Positions 20,762 to 30,297 of a stretch of DNA of 62,039 nt are shown here, piece after piece. The position numbers and the translations under genes are program-made. The number at the start of each line of letters is the position of its first letter. The stretch's first letter is position 1. The DNA is from Pseudomonadota bacterium (GTDB lineage Bacteria > Pseudomonadota > Alphaproteobacteria > Rhizobiales > Beijerinckiaceae): assembly GCA_023386155.1 (NCBI GenBank), contig JAEWKH010000151.1:1-62039 (forward strand), in the 5' to 3' direction. Below the pieces are notes generated by a model that was not told the DNA's origin, did not search any database, and worked only from the letters and a program-made list of their open reading frames with translations.

Positions 20762-21310
20762 TCAAACATTCCTTGAAGACGAGGATGGAGGGGATGCGAG
20801 CCGGAGAGCCTCCTGCTCGATGGAAAGGACGCGCCTGCGCCAGCCGGGACCGAAAACCGGCCAGGTGGCGAGGCGGCCGAGGAAGCCGAGGCGGGCTTTC
20901 GTGAGCCGGCGGATGACGTCCGGGACATCGGCCGCAAGGGCTGCGCCCAGCGTGACCGGCCCGACGATTCCATCCGCCTCGCTCCCGAGAGCCGCCTGCA
21001 GCATCTTCACGGCCCGCGCAGGGCCGGAATTGACCGCGAGGTCGAAGACGGCGAGATCGAGCCCCGGCGGAAGCTCGTCGGCGCGCACCGCGTCCCAGTA
21101 CAGCCGCCGGTAGATAGCGATGGCCTCCTGAGGGGTAAGGCGGCGGACGTCGTCGACGGAGGCCTGACGCTTCTTCGCCCGGGAGAGCGTATCGCGCATG
21201 ATGCCGAACTTGGTCGCTCCGCCCGGATCGCGAGGGTGCTGGACGAACCCGCCCTCATGCCTCAGCACCTGTCCGACGGCCTGCTCGAAGCGCGAGGGGG
21301 AAGCTGTCAT
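20762..21310 (-). CDS. GH108-type lysozyme (endolysin)
   Basis: 182-residue murein hydrolase. N-terminal GH108 domain with catalytic Glu19 in LRHEGGFVQHPRDPGGATKFG, followed by a C-terminal peptidoglycan-binding-3 type region (AVNSGPARAVKMLQ, DGIVGPVTLGA). No signal peptide, so export would depend on the downstream holin-like protein. Eleven bp after the DUF2793 gene, before the holin gene. In R. capsulatus the GTA lysis genes are unlinked to the structural cluster; here they are adjacent. Confidence 0.9.
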   Translation of the reverse strand: MTASPSRFEQAVGQVLRHEGGFVQHPRDPGGATKFGIMRDTLSRAKKRQASVDDVRRLTPQEAIAIYRRLYWDAVRADELPPGLDLAVFDLAVNSGPARAVKMLQAALGSEADGIVGPVTLGAALAADVPDVIRRLTKARLGFLGRLATWPVFGPGWRRRVLSIEQEALRLASPPSSSSRNV

Positions 21311-21320
21311 GCGCCCGCCC

Positions 21321-22859
21321 TTACAGTTCGGCCTGCAGGGCGATGAAGGCCAGATTGCCCAGGTAGAGGTTGCCGACTCCGCCGGACGTGCCGCTGAAGG
21401 ACGTCCCCGCCTGAAGCCTCAGAATGATGCAGGACGAACTCACCGGCATCAGGGTCGTCACCGTCAGGGATCCCAAGAGCGATACCCAGGCCGCGCCGGT
21501 ATTGTTGTAGAAGCCGACCTGGTTGCCGCTCGGAAAACCGTTCGCCCAGCCGAACCCGCTCGTCGTCACCAACGGATCCGCGCGCATCGGCACCGGCAGG
21601 GTGCAGGGGATGTCGATGTTGAAGGTCATGATGCGCTGGCCGAACGCGCCGAGGGCCGCCGGCGCTCCGCCGGTCGTTGCGAGGCGCTGGTAGTAGCGCC
21701 TGCAGCGGAGTTCCTCGATGTCGGGCGGCAGGCCCGTCCACGGGGTCGCATGCGCCCCCACCTCCAGCTTCGTGCGCTTGAAGGAGCACGGGCCGGACGG
21801 CTGGAGCCGCACCGCGATGTTGCCGGTCTCCGATCCGTCGAGCGTCACGCTGGCCGAGCGGCGGCCGGAACCGGCCGGGATGGTGGCGGCTTTCGAGCCG
21901 ATGAGGACAGGCAAAGGCTCCGACGGGTCTTCGACCGAAAGCGTCAGGGTCGCGCCCGCGAAACTGGCTGCGCCGATCTCCGCTGCGGCCTGGGCCACGT
22001 CGACCACCTGCTCGAGCGTGCCGGTGAGCGTAATCGTGCCGTCCGCCGCCCGGCTGACCGTGCAACCGTCCGGCCCGCCCTTCCAGCGGTCGAACCCGAA
22101 GGCGCTCGCAGCCAGCGCTCCTCCGGTGAACTTGCGCTGGTTCACGAGAAAGGCGGAGTTGATCAGGAGGTTCGGCCCCGGCACGTTGGCAAGGCCGCTG
22201 GGAAAGGACGCAACGCCCGTCCGGCGATCCACCCGCAGCGCGTCGCGCCACTCGCTTCCGTCCGGAGAGACGCGGATGGCGAAATCGTCGCTGCCGATCA
22301 GGCCCGTTTCCGCGCGCCCGCTGTAGCCGCGCTGATAAAGCTGCGACAGGATTGCGGCTTCCGTGCTCTTGTTGAGCACGAAACGCAGATCGCCCGTTCC
22401 GCCCTCCTCGAGGGCGAGCGCGGAGAACAAGGCGGCATTGAGCTTCGCCGACAGGCGATTCAGGTCGTCGGCAGTCGTGCCGAGCCCGAGCCGCTGCAGG
22501 TTGTCGATCTCGTCCGGAACCGCGCCGGCCGTCTTCCAAGCGCTCCCATCGAAAACGAGGATCGCATCCTCGGCCTCCACATAGGCCTGCCAGCCCGGAT
22601 GCGGGGTGAAGAAGCGCCAGCTCCCGAGATCGAACAGGGCGATGTTGCCCTCCTGGTTGGCGAAGGCGCCCGTCGCGCCTTCGCCGACGATAAAGCGGTC
22701 TCCCTCCGCGGGCGAGGCCGGCGGCGCGGCGCGGTTGCGCTCCTTGACCGCAAGCTGCACGAGCGCATCGAGGGACGCGAGCGCCTCGTTGTGGGTGACA
22801 TGCTTCTGCGCCTGCGCGGCTGCGAGCAGCGGCAGGGAAAGATGAGGTGTCGATGTCAT
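21321..22859 (-). CDS. DUF2793 domain phage/GTA structural protein (fibre or spike candidate)
   Basis: 512 residues. The N-terminal ~130 residues are a DUF2793 domain (LSLPLLAAAQAQKHVTHNEAL ... VFDGSAWKTAG), common in phage and GTA loci. The middle has low-complexity linker features and a region resembling carbohydrate-binding beta-sandwiches (PGPNLLINSAFLVNQRKF, EIGAASFAGATLTLSV), and the C-terminus is beta-rich. Such proteins are usually surface-exposed fibres or spikes binding cell-surface polysaccharide; that role is inferred. It follows the tail-tip gene after 162 bp containing half a palindromic repeat, and precedes the lysozyme. Confidence 0.82.
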   Translation of the reverse strand: MTSTPHLSLPLLAAAQAQKHVTHNEALASLDALVQLAVKERNRAAPPASPAEGDRFIVGEGATGAFANQEGNIALFDLGSWRFFTPHPGWQAYVEAEDAILVFDGSAWKTAGAVPDEIDNLQRLGLGTTADDLNRLSAKLNAALFSALALEEGGTGDLRFVLNKSTEAAILSQLYQRGYSGRAETGLIGSDDFAIRVSPDGSEWRDALRVDRRTGVASFPSGLANVPGPNLLINSAFLVNQRKFTGGALAASAFGFDRWKGGPDGCTVSRAADGTITLTGTLEQVVDVAQAAAEIGAASFAGATLTLSVEDPSEPLPVLIGSKAATIPAGSGRRSASVTLDGSETGNIAVRLQPSGPCSFKRTKLEVGAHATPWTGLPPDIEELRCRRYYQRLATTGGAPAALGAFGQRIMTFNIDIPCTLPVPMRADPLVTTSGFGWANGFPSGNQVGFYNNTGAAWVSLLGSLTVTTLMPVSSSCIILRLQAGTSFSGTSGGVGNLYLGNLAFIALQAEL

Positions 22860-23021
22860 CGAATGATTTTTCTCGGAAAGGGAAAGGGAAATCGTGAATG
22901 CACCAATTCAGACCGTTACCGGCCTTGTGCCGGTGATCCCTCTTTCACCACACATTCTCGCCTCATCCTGAGGAGGTCTGTGTTTCAGGAGATGTCGATC
23001 ATTGGCACAGGCCGCGTCGGT

Positions 23022-26000
23022 TCAGCCAACAACAACCGTCGCGTGGCGCTCGAAGCCGCGCCCGGCCACGGCGCTCATCTGCGCGATGCGGAGATTGAGC
23101 GATGATTGAGGCGCGCCGAAATCGGCCGCCTCCTCGGCATTGCCGTAGAGAATGGAGGCCTGCGTGCTGGTGAGCGTCCTCACGACGGTGCCGCCCTTGA
23201 GGATGTCGATCTCGTAGCGCTCCATGTCCTCGGCCAGCGGAACCTCGGCCGCCTCCCAGCCATCGCCGTTGCGGCGCGTGCGGCGCAGCCAGTGGAGGCG
23301 AATGCCGCCCGCTTCGCGACGGGCCGTGACATGCACGGGGCTCAGCGGCTTGAGGGCCTCCCGCCCGGTTGTCGCGACGATCTCCGCGACCGAAGGATCC
23401 GCATGGTCCCGGCCCGAGGGGCCGATCCTGTAGCGCCAGGTCCCTCCCAGATCCTGAAGGCTCGCCGTGAGAGGCACGACGGCCTCGTCGATTTTGACGA
23501 GCAAGGCTCCTGAAGGAACAGTGCGGCCTGCCTCGGCTTCGGAACCCGCGAGTCCGCGCAGGAAACGCGAGAGCCGATAGGTGCGCTCGCCGATCATCTC
23601 GGCCCGCGCGGCGGAGAGAATCTCCCATCGGCCGTTCGGGCCCAGCAGGGCGAACAGGTTCCTCCCGCCGAGGGCGGCCTCGTCGTCGATGGAGCTCAAC
23701 GCGCCCGAGGAGATCTCCACGTCGAGCACGGCGCGCGGATCCCAGCGCCAGAGCGGACCCGGCGCGAGCGCCGTCCTCGTGCGCCCGATCACGGCGGGCA
23801 GGTCGATCACGCGGATGGGCACGAAGCCGGCGCTGTTGCCGGAGCGCCAGATCGTCACGGCGCCGGGCCAGGGATCCGCCGCGACCGCGATGTATTGCAG
23901 AGGCGTTGGATCACTCAGAGCCGCAGGCAGGTCGAGCACGATGGCGACCGGCTTGCCGGGTACCGGCGGCGGGCGCCTGACCGGTCTCGGACTTGAAGAA
24001 CCCGGCCGCTCGAACACCGCAGGCTCGACGGCGCGGGTCACGATCTTGCGCGTCGGGCCGTCGGCGATGCGCGCGATGCGATGCAACTTCCCGCCCGCAT
24101 CCGTCGGAACGGCGATCACGTCGCCGGGCTCCAGGTCCATCCGCCGGGGCGACAGCTCGAACTCGGCGCCTTCGCGGCCGGCCCACAGGTCCTGCAGCCA
24201 AGTATCCGCCAGGCGCTGCGCCTCGGCGCGGCGGGTGACGACGGCGCTGTCCGCCCTCGCCTCCCGGCGGCTCGCCCCAGACAGGCGCCGCGACGCCACG
24301 GAGGCGCGCCGGTAATCCGTGTCGCCCTCCGTGAAGCCGATCTCCACCTGCTGCGGCAGTTCGGTTTCCTGCGCGCGGGTGAGCTTGAGCGACGGCTCCT
24401 TCTCGCCGAGCACGAGATCGTCCTTCGTCAGATGCAGGACGGCGCGGCCGCCGCGCCCCTGCCACGCGATGGCGCCGCCGCGCGCGACCGCATCGACGCC
24501 GAAGAGGCGCAGCAGGGGCTCGAGAGCTCCGCGCAGCGACATCGGGCGGTCGATCACGTAACCGTCCACGAATCCGTCGACCGGAATGGCGCCGGGATCA
24601 CTGAGCCCGAAATCGCGCAGGATGCGCGCGATGAGGCGATCGAGGGTCGCGCCTTCGATCCGCCCGGTGATCCAGTGGCCGGTCTCCCAGTTGGGACCGT
24701 CCGACCACACAATGTCGAAATCGGGAAAGGCCGGAAAGGGACGCGCGTCCCAGGCCCAGACGAAGACGTTGTCCGGGTCCACCATGCGCCCGTTATAGGA
24801 CGACGAGGCGGGATTGTACTCCGCGGCGAAGCCCCTTTGGGCAGGATCGAAACGCGAGAGAATGGCTTCGAGCGCACGCGCCTGGATGAGATCGTCGCGC
24901 ACGCCGCGCGAGAACGGCGGATAGGCCGATTCCGACGATTTGGGATCGGGGAACACGTTCGGGCCGTTCGGGCCCTTGTCGACCGCGGGAATGCCGATTT
25001 CGGTGAGCCATATCGGCTTCGATTGCGGCTTCCAGGATGTCGCTTCCTTTTCGACGCCGTTCGCGCGCTCCACGTGCCGGTTCGACCACCAGGAGACGAG
25101 GTCCTTCGCGCGGAAGGTCCACGGCTTGCCGTACGCCCCGTCGGTGATGGGACGGCGGACCTGCGCCGCGCGCTCGGAGGCATCGGCATAGTACCAGTCG
25201 AAGGCCTCGCCGCTTCCGAGCCGACCGCGCAGGTAATCGACATCGTAGATGCTGCGGGCGGCTGCGAGATCGGCATGGTTGGGGCCGTCGCGCCAATCCG
25301 AGATCGGCGGGTAGTAGTCGATCCCGACCGCGTCGATGTCGTCGCTGGCGAAGAGCGGGTCGAGGGGAAAGCGGACCTCGTTGCCGCCATCGAGAACATG
25401 GGCGCCGTACTCCGTCCAGTCAGCGGCATAGACGATCTTCGTGGAGGCGCGCAGGATCCCGCGCACCTGTTCCGCCAGCGCCTTGAGACGCGTGACGGCG
25501 GGATACACGCCGGACGACGAACGCACCCGCGTCAGGCCGACGAGCTCGCTCCCCAGGACGAAGCCATGGACGCCGCCGGCATCCTCCGCGAGGTTGGCAT
25601 AGTGAACGACCATGCGGTTGAAGCCCGCAGAGCGGGTGAACCATGGCTCCACCTGCGCCGCGGCCGCGGCCGTTCCATCGGGCGAGCCGCTTCGGCCCGG
25701 CGCTGGATGGCACGTGATGCGCCCGCGCCAGGGATAGGGCGGCTGGCCCGTGCCGCCATAGGGGTTCGGCCGGTCGTTGTCGGCGGGCACGTCCATCATC
25801 ACGAAGGGATAGAGCACCACCTCGAGCCCGCGCGCCTTCAGGTTTCGGATCAGCCGCTTCACGGATTCGTCGGAGGGCGTGCCGCCATAGGCGGGAGACC
25901 CGTTCACGAGGGAGACCACCTTCGCATCCTCGCGCGTCAGGCCCGCGACGGACCAGGTGGCGCCATCCGTCTCCTTGGTCTTCACGTCCAGGCGCGGCTC

Positions 26001-26879
26001 GATGAGGCAGGATCCGGCGCGCAGGTCGTTGCCGAACCAGCTCACGACGAGCGAGACGCGCTTGAGGTTGGGGCAGAGCGCCTCCAGGGCATCGAGGGAT
26101 GCCGCAACGTCGGTGTCGCGCCGCATCTGGTGGCGGTTTTCCGGCCGCGTCTTGCCGAGATCGAGCACCTGCGACACGGGCAGCGTGTCGTAGCCGAACT
26201 CGCTCGCGCCGGGAATGAGGCAGATTGCGCGGATCATGCGGTTGAGGCCGTCGGCCGGCCGCACCACCTCGAACGAGAATTGCGGCACGCGGTTGCCGAA
26301 ATCCGCCAGCGGCAGGCGCTCGAACACCACATAAGCGAGGCCGCGATAGGCCGGCGCGTTCTGCGCGCCCTCCTTCGCGACGATCAGCGGATCGGGATTC
26401 TGCGTCTCGCTGCCCGCATGCACGCGCATGGTGACGGTGCTGAGATCGATCTCGCGCCCATCGGCCCAGACGCGGCGGATATAGGCGATGCGGCCCTCGC
26501 ACAGGCCGACCGCGAGGTTCGCGAAATAGGAGTAGGCGGTGGTTTTGGTCTTCGGCCCGCTCATGCCCTTGCCGCCCTGGCTGGAGCGGTCGGTGCTCGT
26601 GTTCGCCACCTCCTCGAGCCGCGTCGCCCAGATGAGCTGCCCGCCGATGCGCGCGCGGCCATAGACGCGCGGGATCGGCGCGCCCTCCGTGGAGGTGAGG
26701 CCGTCGATGTCCTTGAGGCGCGGGCCCTCGACATGCTTCGTGTCGCCGCCGCCGAACAGCGCGTTGTCGATGGCCGCGCCCGCGAGCCCTCCCAGGGCCC
26801 GTCCGGCCATGGCCCCGATGGGGCCGCCGATCATGCCGCCCACCGCGGCGCCGACGGTTTGAAGAACGATTGTGGCCAT
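23022..26879 (-). CDS. GTA gp15-like TIM-barrel tail-tip / host-specificity protein
   Basis: 1285-residue baseplate megatron. Glycine-zipper-like N-terminus (AAVGGMIGGPIGAMAGRALGG), then a phage-tail domain, a glycoside-hydrolase TIM-barrel-like domain around 420-760 (SKPIWLTEIGIPAVDKGPNG, FVWAWDARPFPAFPD) and a tip-attachment domain near 820-1000. The C-terminal part is beta-rich. Length and domain order match gp15 of the R. capsulatus GTA and phage tail-tip proteins. Its ATG shares one base with the stop of the peptidase gene (TGATG), so translation is coupled. Confidence 0.95.
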   Translation of the reverse strand: MATIVLQTVGAAVGGMIGGPIGAMAGRALGGLAGAAIDNALFGGGDTKHVEGPRLKDIDGLTSTEGAPIPRVYGRARIGGQLIWATRLEEVANTSTDRSSQGGKGMSGPKTKTTAYSYFANLAVGLCEGRIAYIRRVWADGREIDLSTVTMRVHAGSETQNPDPLIVAKEGAQNAPAYRGLAYVVFERLPLADFGNRVPQFSFEVVRPADGLNRMIRAICLIPGASEFGYDTLPVSQVLDLGKTRPENRHQMRRDTDVAASLDALEALCPNLKRVSLVVSWFGNDLRAGSCLIEPRLDVKTKETDGATWSVAGLTREDAKVVSLVNGSPAYGGTPSDESVKRLIRNLKARGLEVVLYPFVMMDVPADNDRPNPYGGTGQPPYPWRGRITCHPAPGRSGSPDGTAAAAAQVEPWFTRSAGFNRMVVHYANLAEDAGGVHGFVLGSELVGLTRVRSSSGVYPAVTRLKALAEQVRGILRASTKIVYAADWTEYGAHVLDGGNEVRFPLDPLFASDDIDAVGIDYYPPISDWRDGPNHADLAAARSIYDVDYLRGRLGSGEAFDWYYADASERAAQVRRPITDGAYGKPWTFRAKDLVSWWSNRHVERANGVEKEATSWKPQSKPIWLTEIGIPAVDKGPNGPNVFPDPKSSESAYPPFSRGVRDDLIQARALEAILSRFDPAQRGFAAEYNPASSSYNGRMVDPDNVFVWAWDARPFPAFPDFDIVWSDGPNWETGHWITGRIEGATLDRLIARILRDFGLSDPGAIPVDGFVDGYVIDRPMSLRGALEPLLRLFGVDAVARGGAIAWQGRGGRAVLHLTKDDLVLGEKEPSLKLTRAQETELPQQVEIGFTEGDTDYRRASVASRRLSGASRREARADSAVVTRRAEAQRLADTWLQDLWAGREGAEFELSPRRMDLEPGDVIAVPTDAGGKLHRIARIADGPTRKIVTRAVEPAVFERPGSSSPRPVRRPPPVPGKPVAIVLDLPAALSDPTPLQYIAVAADPWPGAVTIWRSGNSAGFVPIRVIDLPAVIGRTRTALAPGPLWRWDPRAVLDVEISSGALSSIDDEAALGGRNLFALLGPNGRWEILSAARAEMIGERTYRLSRFLRGLAGSEAEAGRTVPSGALLVKIDEAVVPLTASLQDLGGTWRYRIGPSGRDHADPSVAEIVATTGREALKPLSPVHVTARREAGGIRLHWLRRTRRNGDGWEAAEVPLAEDMERYEIDILKGGTVVRTLTSTQASILYGNAEEAADFGAPQSSLNLRIAQMSAVAGRGFERHATVVVG

Positions 26880-27307
26880 CAGTGTCTATCCGGAAAGCGA
26901 AAGGCATGGGCGAGGTGGCGCCGCCACCAGGGATGGAACGCGACCTCGGCCACCGACGCGCCGTCATGGGCGTGGATCATCGTGTCGGGCGAGGTCGCGA
27001 TGGCGCAGTGCTTGGCCGGCATGGCCGCGCGCCAGCGGAACAGCAGCACGTCGCCCGCGATGAACGCATCAACCGCGACCTCGACGAGGTGCCGTCGCGC
27101 GGCGGCGAGCAGCGTGTCGGCTCCGGCCTCCGCCCAGTCGGGCGAATAGGGCGGCGGCAATTCGGGCTCTTCGCCCATGACCTCGCGCCACACGCCGCGC
27201 AGCAATCCGAGGCAATCGCAGCCGACGCCCTTCAGCGATGCCTGGTGGCGGTAAGGCGTGCCGATCCAGGAACGGGCCTCAGTGAGGATGAGATGGGGTT
27301 GGGGCAT
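26879..27307 (-). CDS. NlpC/P60 family peptidase, GTA gp14-like
   Basis: 142-residue cysteine peptidase. Catalytic Cys32 in GCDCLGLLRGVW and His in AKHCAIATSP (around residue 98), in the standard NlpC/P60 order. GTA and phage homologues sit in the tail tip and cut cell-wall peptides during DNA entry. The start at 27307 removes an N-terminal extension translated from the palindromic repeat upstream (27355-27475), which would otherwise add ~66 unrelated residues. No strong SD is seen. Coupled to the gp15-like gene by a 1-base overlap. Confidence 0.93.
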   Translation of the reverse strand: MPQPHLILTEARSWIGTPYRHQASLKGVGCDCLGLLRGVWREVMGEEPELPPPYSPDWAEAGADTLLAAARRHLVEVAVDAFIAGDVLLFRWRAAMPAKHCAIATSPDTMIHAHDGASVAEVAFHPWWRRHLAHAFRFPDRH

Positions 27308-27354
27308 TGCAGTGTTTGCTGAAAAGAAAGGACGGTCTAAAAGCGCGCGACAAG

Positions 27355-27475
27355 CCCTCCTCCCCCTTGTGGGGAGGAGTTGGAGGTGGGGGTGTGGGCG
27401 ATAGCCTCTCAAGGGCAGGCGCCGACACCCTGGCTGCTTCGCAGCCACCCCTCCCCGCAAGGGGGAGGGGAAAGC
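27355..27475. repeat. CCCCTTGnGGGGAGG-type palindromic repeat pair
   Basis: Two inverted halves (CCTCCCCCTTGTGGGGAGG near 27358 and CCCTCCCCGCAAGGGGGAGG near 27453) enclose GGCTGCTTCGCAGCC. Related copies occur at about 31957-31980, 61840-61865 and 61995-62039. Intergenic, between the gp13-like and gp14-like genes. Confidence 0.8.
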
Positions 27476-27482
27476 GCGCATG

Positions 27483-28373
27483 TCACCTGAAGAAGCTCCC
27501 GCCATCGAGTCCCGGCTCGCCCTGCTGCGGCATGCGGATGATGAAATCGTTGCCGGGCATGTGCGGGAAGCCGCGGAAGTTCACGGCGTTCCTGAACTTC
27601 GCCCGGCACGTGGCATGGGTCTTGTCGCAGCCCGCCGTGGCGTGGAACGTGTCGCCGGGCTTGATCGCCTGCGGGGCGCGCTGCCAGAGGTCGAACTCGT
27701 CCGTGCCGTTGATCGCGCGATGCACCTTGATCTCGACCGACAGCCCGGCATTGTCGCCGCTCGTCCAGGTGAGCTGGCCCGCCGTGCACCATCCGTCCGC
27801 AAAGCCGATGCCGGAGGCCGCGATGGTCAGCGCTCCGTCCGTCGCCGTGACGGTGCCGGTTGCCGAATAGGCGCCGGAGGAGAGGTTGATGCCGCAGCGC
27901 GCATCGCCGAGATCGGCATGGCAGGTGGCGCGGAACAGGCGGCCGCGCTCCTCGTCGAAACGGTGCATGAGACCCCTCACCTCCGCGACGAAGCCGCCGT
28001 CGGCGCGGCGGATCTCGCCGATGGAGCCGATGTCGAGGAGCATGCGCTCGTCCACGTTGCTCCAGTTGACGAGCCAGGTCTCGACGCTCGCATCGTCGTA
28101 GAGGCCGGAGGAGATGTCGTCCTCGGTCAGCCCCGCGGAGACGAGCGCGCCGGACACCTCGCCGCCGCCGACCGCGAAGCCGAGTTCGGCACTCGCCTCT
28201 GCGGCCTCGAGCCCGGTCCGCGCGGCATAGACGGTGCCGTTGACGGCAAGATCGCGGTCGTGATCGGTGAAGCCGAAGACCGCCCCGTCGCGCCGGATGA
28301 GCTTCCAGCAATGGCAGAGCGTCGTCGCCCCGTCGGCCAGATGGGCGGCGAGGTTTTCAGGGATGGTGCGCAT
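27483..28373 (-). CDS. DUF2163 / phage BR0599-like tail protein, GTA gp13-like
   Basis: 296 residues. N-terminal DUF2163 (MRTIPENLAAHLADGATTLCHCWKL split here as a conserved start, then RRDGAVFGFTDHDRDL) and C-terminal BR0599 region (FRATCHADLGDARC, GCDKTHATCRAKFRNAVNF, ending PGLDGGSFFR). Several conserved cysteines could bind a metal, and gp13 of the R. capsulatus GTA is an iron-sulfur-type tail hub component. The ATG at 28373 is preferred; the open frame beyond it is antisense noise. Eighteen bp after the DUF2460 gene. Confidence 0.94.
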   Translation of the reverse strand: MRTIPENLAAHLADGATTLCHCWKLIRRDGAVFGFTDHDRDLAVNGTVYAARTGLEAAEASAELGFAVGGGEVSGALVSAGLTEDDISSGLYDDASVETWLVNWSNVDERMLLDIGSIGEIRRADGGFVAEVRGLMHRFDEERGRLFRATCHADLGDARCGINLSSGAYSATGTVTATDGALTIAASGIGFADGWCTAGQLTWTSGDNAGLSVEIKVHRAINGTDEFDLWQRAPQAIKPGDTFHATAGCDKTHATCRAKFRNAVNFRGFPHMPGNDFIIRMPQQGEPGLDGGSFFR

Positions 28374-28390
28374 GATAGCCCTCGCCGTGT

Positions 28391-29029
28391 CTAAGGCACG
28401 ATCTCGATCAGCGGGATCTGCGGGATGCCGCCGGCGTCGAAGGTGGAGAGGTCGATGTCGAGTTCGTCCGTGTCGAAGCGCACCGGCACGTCGAAGGCGA
28501 AGCCCGCGGTGATGAGAGCGCCCGCCGGCGGAGCGGCCGTGAAGGTCACGATGCCCGTGGTGGGATCGCAGTTGAAGGCGGAGCCGACGCTCTGCTCGAT
28601 CCCGTTGAGCGCCACCCGCACGGTTCCGCCCACGGGCTTGGCGATGGGGCGGCTGTAGGGCGCAAACGACGCGCCGTAGGTCTTCACCAGCGGGAAGCGC
28701 GAGGCCTGCCCGTCGCCGGTGCCGATGCGCTGGTCGAGCGGCGTCGGCTCCTTGGACGGCGGGCCGGAGCGCCAATCGGTGCGGTCGCGGAAGCGGAAGC
28801 CGTGGAGCCGGCCGCGCCGCTCCTCGAAGAAGGCGATCACCGTATGCAGCGCGTCGACGGTCCTCACGCCGAGGCCCGCATCGTAGCGGCGGCGGGACCC
28901 GGCCCAGCGGCTGTTGCGGTGCTCGCGGCCCGAGGAAAGCGTGACGATATCGGTCCGCCGCACCGGCCCGCCCCGGCTGCCGAGGCTGACATCGAGCGGG
29001 AAGCGGACCTCGTGGAAATCGGAGGCCAT
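28391..29029 (-). CDS. DUF2460 tail protein, GTA gp12-like
   Basis: 212 residues matching the DUF2460 family across their length (FHEVRFPLDVSLGSRGGP, FFEERRGRLHGFRFRDRTDW, VRFDTDELDIDLSTFDAGG). It forms part of the distal tail/hub. AAAGGACC lies 6 nt before the ATG at 29029. It is separated from the tape-measure gene by 545 bp holding a rightward YdcH-like gene and a 200-bp palindromic repeat, an interruption not expected in a tight tail operon. Confidence 0.94.
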   Translation of the reverse strand: MASDFHEVRFPLDVSLGSRGGPVRRTDIVTLSSGREHRNSRWAGSRRRYDAGLGVRTVDALHTVIAFFEERRGRLHGFRFRDRTDWRSGPPSKEPTPLDQRIGTGDGQASRFPLVKTYGASFAPYSRPIAKPVGGTVRVALNGIEQSVGSAFNCDPTTGIVTFTAAPPAGALITAGFAFDVPVRFDTDELDIDLSTFDAGGIPQIPLIEIVP

Positions 29030-29121
29030 GATCGGTCCTTTGCGGATGTGAAACGAAAGAATGAGGGTGGCGTTGACCCGGAGATCCTCACCCAAGAGCC
29101 CCACCCAGGAGAAAGCCGGCG

Positions 29122-29367
29122 ATGAGCAACGCTCCCAACGACCTCGCGGACGACTTCCCCGACAAGCGCGACCGGATTCACCAGCTCAAGACGAGCAACA
29201 ATCGCTTCGCGCGGCTCTACGACGAGTACGACGAGCTGAACCGCACCATCCACCGGATCGAGACCCGGGTGGAGCCGAAGCCCGAGGAGGTCGAGGAGGA
29301 GCTCAAGCGCCGCCGCCTGCGGATCAAGGACGAGATCATGGCGATGCTCGACGGCGCGGGCGGCTAA
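29122..29367 (+). CDS. YdcH-family (DUF465) small coiled-coil protein
   Basis: 81 residues: HQLKTSNNRFARLYDEYDEL then NRTIHRIE and a long charged helix EEVEEELKRRRLRIKDEIM, the typical DUF465 two-helix pattern. Good SD (AGGAG 10 nt before ATG). It is oriented opposite to the tail genes on both sides. Its stop overlaps the first bases of a palindromic repeat. Function of the family is unknown; the small size and cytoplasmic helical hairpin argue for protein binding. Confidence 0.88.
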   Translation: MSNAPNDLADDFPDKRDRIHQLKTSNNRFARLYDEYDELNRTIHRIETRVEPKPEEVEEELKRRRLRIKDEIMAMLDGAGG

Positions 29368-29565
29368 AGCATCGGACCCAAAAGTGGACTTGCACTTTTG
29401 GGATTCATCCGATGCTTCTTCTCTTGGCTGGCGCATCGGATGGACCGGAAAAACCGGATCCACTTTTCCGTCCGATGCGCGAGAGCATCGGATCCGATGC
29501 TCAATTTCTAAACTGGCGCATCGTTCTTCGCGAAAAACCGGGTCCACTTTTTCGCACGATGCGCC
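29364..29565. repeat. Composite palindromic repeat, left copy of the 117-bp inverted repeat
   Basis: Bases 29364-29480 are an exact reverse complement of 40410-40526 (117 bp). The element consists of nested palindromes: AGCATCGGACCCAAAAGTGG paired with GGATTCATCCGATGCT, then GGCGCATCGGA ... TCCGATGCGC. A second related unit ends with CACGATGCGCC at 29565. Confidence 0.95.
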
Positions 29566-29574
29566 AAGTGAGAC

Positions 29575-30255
29575 CTACATCCCGCGCTGGCCGCGCGCGA
29601 CGGCCCGGGCCAGCGCGGCGGAGACCTGCGCCTCGGAGCGGCGGAAGCTGTCCGCATCGGGCGTTGCAATGTTCATGGTGACGGAAACCGGACGCCCTGC
29701 CCCGCCCGAGCGCACGCCGAGCCGCCCGTCCGGGCCCCGCGCCAGCGGCATCACCGCCTCCGCGCCCTGCTCGCCCATGAGGCCGAGCCCGCGCCCGAGG
29801 GGAAAATAGGTCGGCGCGCCGATCACCCCGCCTTGCGCGAACGGCATCACCATGCCGCGCGAGAGCACGCCGCCCTTCGCGAAGGCGGAGCCTCCGGCCC
29901 CGAAGAGCGAGCCGACGATCGAACCCAGCCCTTTGACGAGGCCGCCGAGCAGCCCGCCGCCATCGAGCGGCAGCGATCCCTGCAGGGAGCCCGTCATCAT
30001 CCCCTTCACGCTCTGGCTCAGGGCCATCTGCAGGGGCGCCAGCGCCAGGCGCAACCCCGTTTCCACAAGGGATTGTCGGACAGACTTTATAACGTTATCA
30101 AATTTCTTGCCTTCCGCGATATTCTTGGCGAAAGCATTGGACAGGGAATCGCCGAACTTTTCGGAGAGGCCAATGAGAGTGGTGAGCTGGCGTTTGCGAT
30201 CATCGTCGATGGGATCGGTAAGTGAAATGGGGCTCTTAGGCCGATTATCGCTCAA
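29575..30255 (-). CDS. Short tail tape measure protein, GTA gp11-like
   Basis: 226 residues, far shorter than phage tape measures but close to the ~219 residues of GTA gp11, as expected for a short-tailed particle. N-terminal helix rich in charged residues, central hydrophobic Gly-rich part (GLLGGLVKGLGSIVGSLFGAGG), and the conserved C-terminal pattern GGVIGAPTYFPLGRGLGLMGEQGAEAVMPLARG written here in two parts: GGVIGAPTYFPLG and GLMGEQGAEAVMPL. Fits the lambda-tape-measure C-terminal family. Confidence 0.93.
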   Translation of the reverse strand: MSDNRPKSPISLTDPIDDDRKRQLTTLIGLSEKFGDSLSNAFAKNIAEGKKFDNVIKSVRQSLVETGLRLALAPLQMALSQSVKGMMTGSLQGSLPLDGGGLLGGLVKGLGSIVGSLFGAGGSAFAKGGVLSRGMVMPFAQGGVIGAPTYFPLGRGLGLMGEQGAEAVMPLARGPDGRLGVRSGGAGRPVSVTMNIATPDADSFRRSEAQVSAALARAVARGQRGM

Positions 30256-30297
30256 GCAAATCTCCTTATCATTTTCCCATTCTTGAGGATCGAAGCC

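Noticed and set aside
24081..27149. 1022-codon open frame on the plus strand
   Set aside because: Antisense to the gp15-like gene, whose own frame has full domain similarity.
26879..27505. Longer NlpC/P60 protein starting upstream of 27307
   Set aside because: The extra residues translate the CCCCTTGnGGGGAGG repeat and are unrelated to the family.
29384..29809. 141-codon frame beginning in the repeat at 29384, repeated inverted at 40315-40506
   Set aside because: The shared protein-like sequence is only the translation of the inverted repeat and continues antisense to the tape-measure gene.
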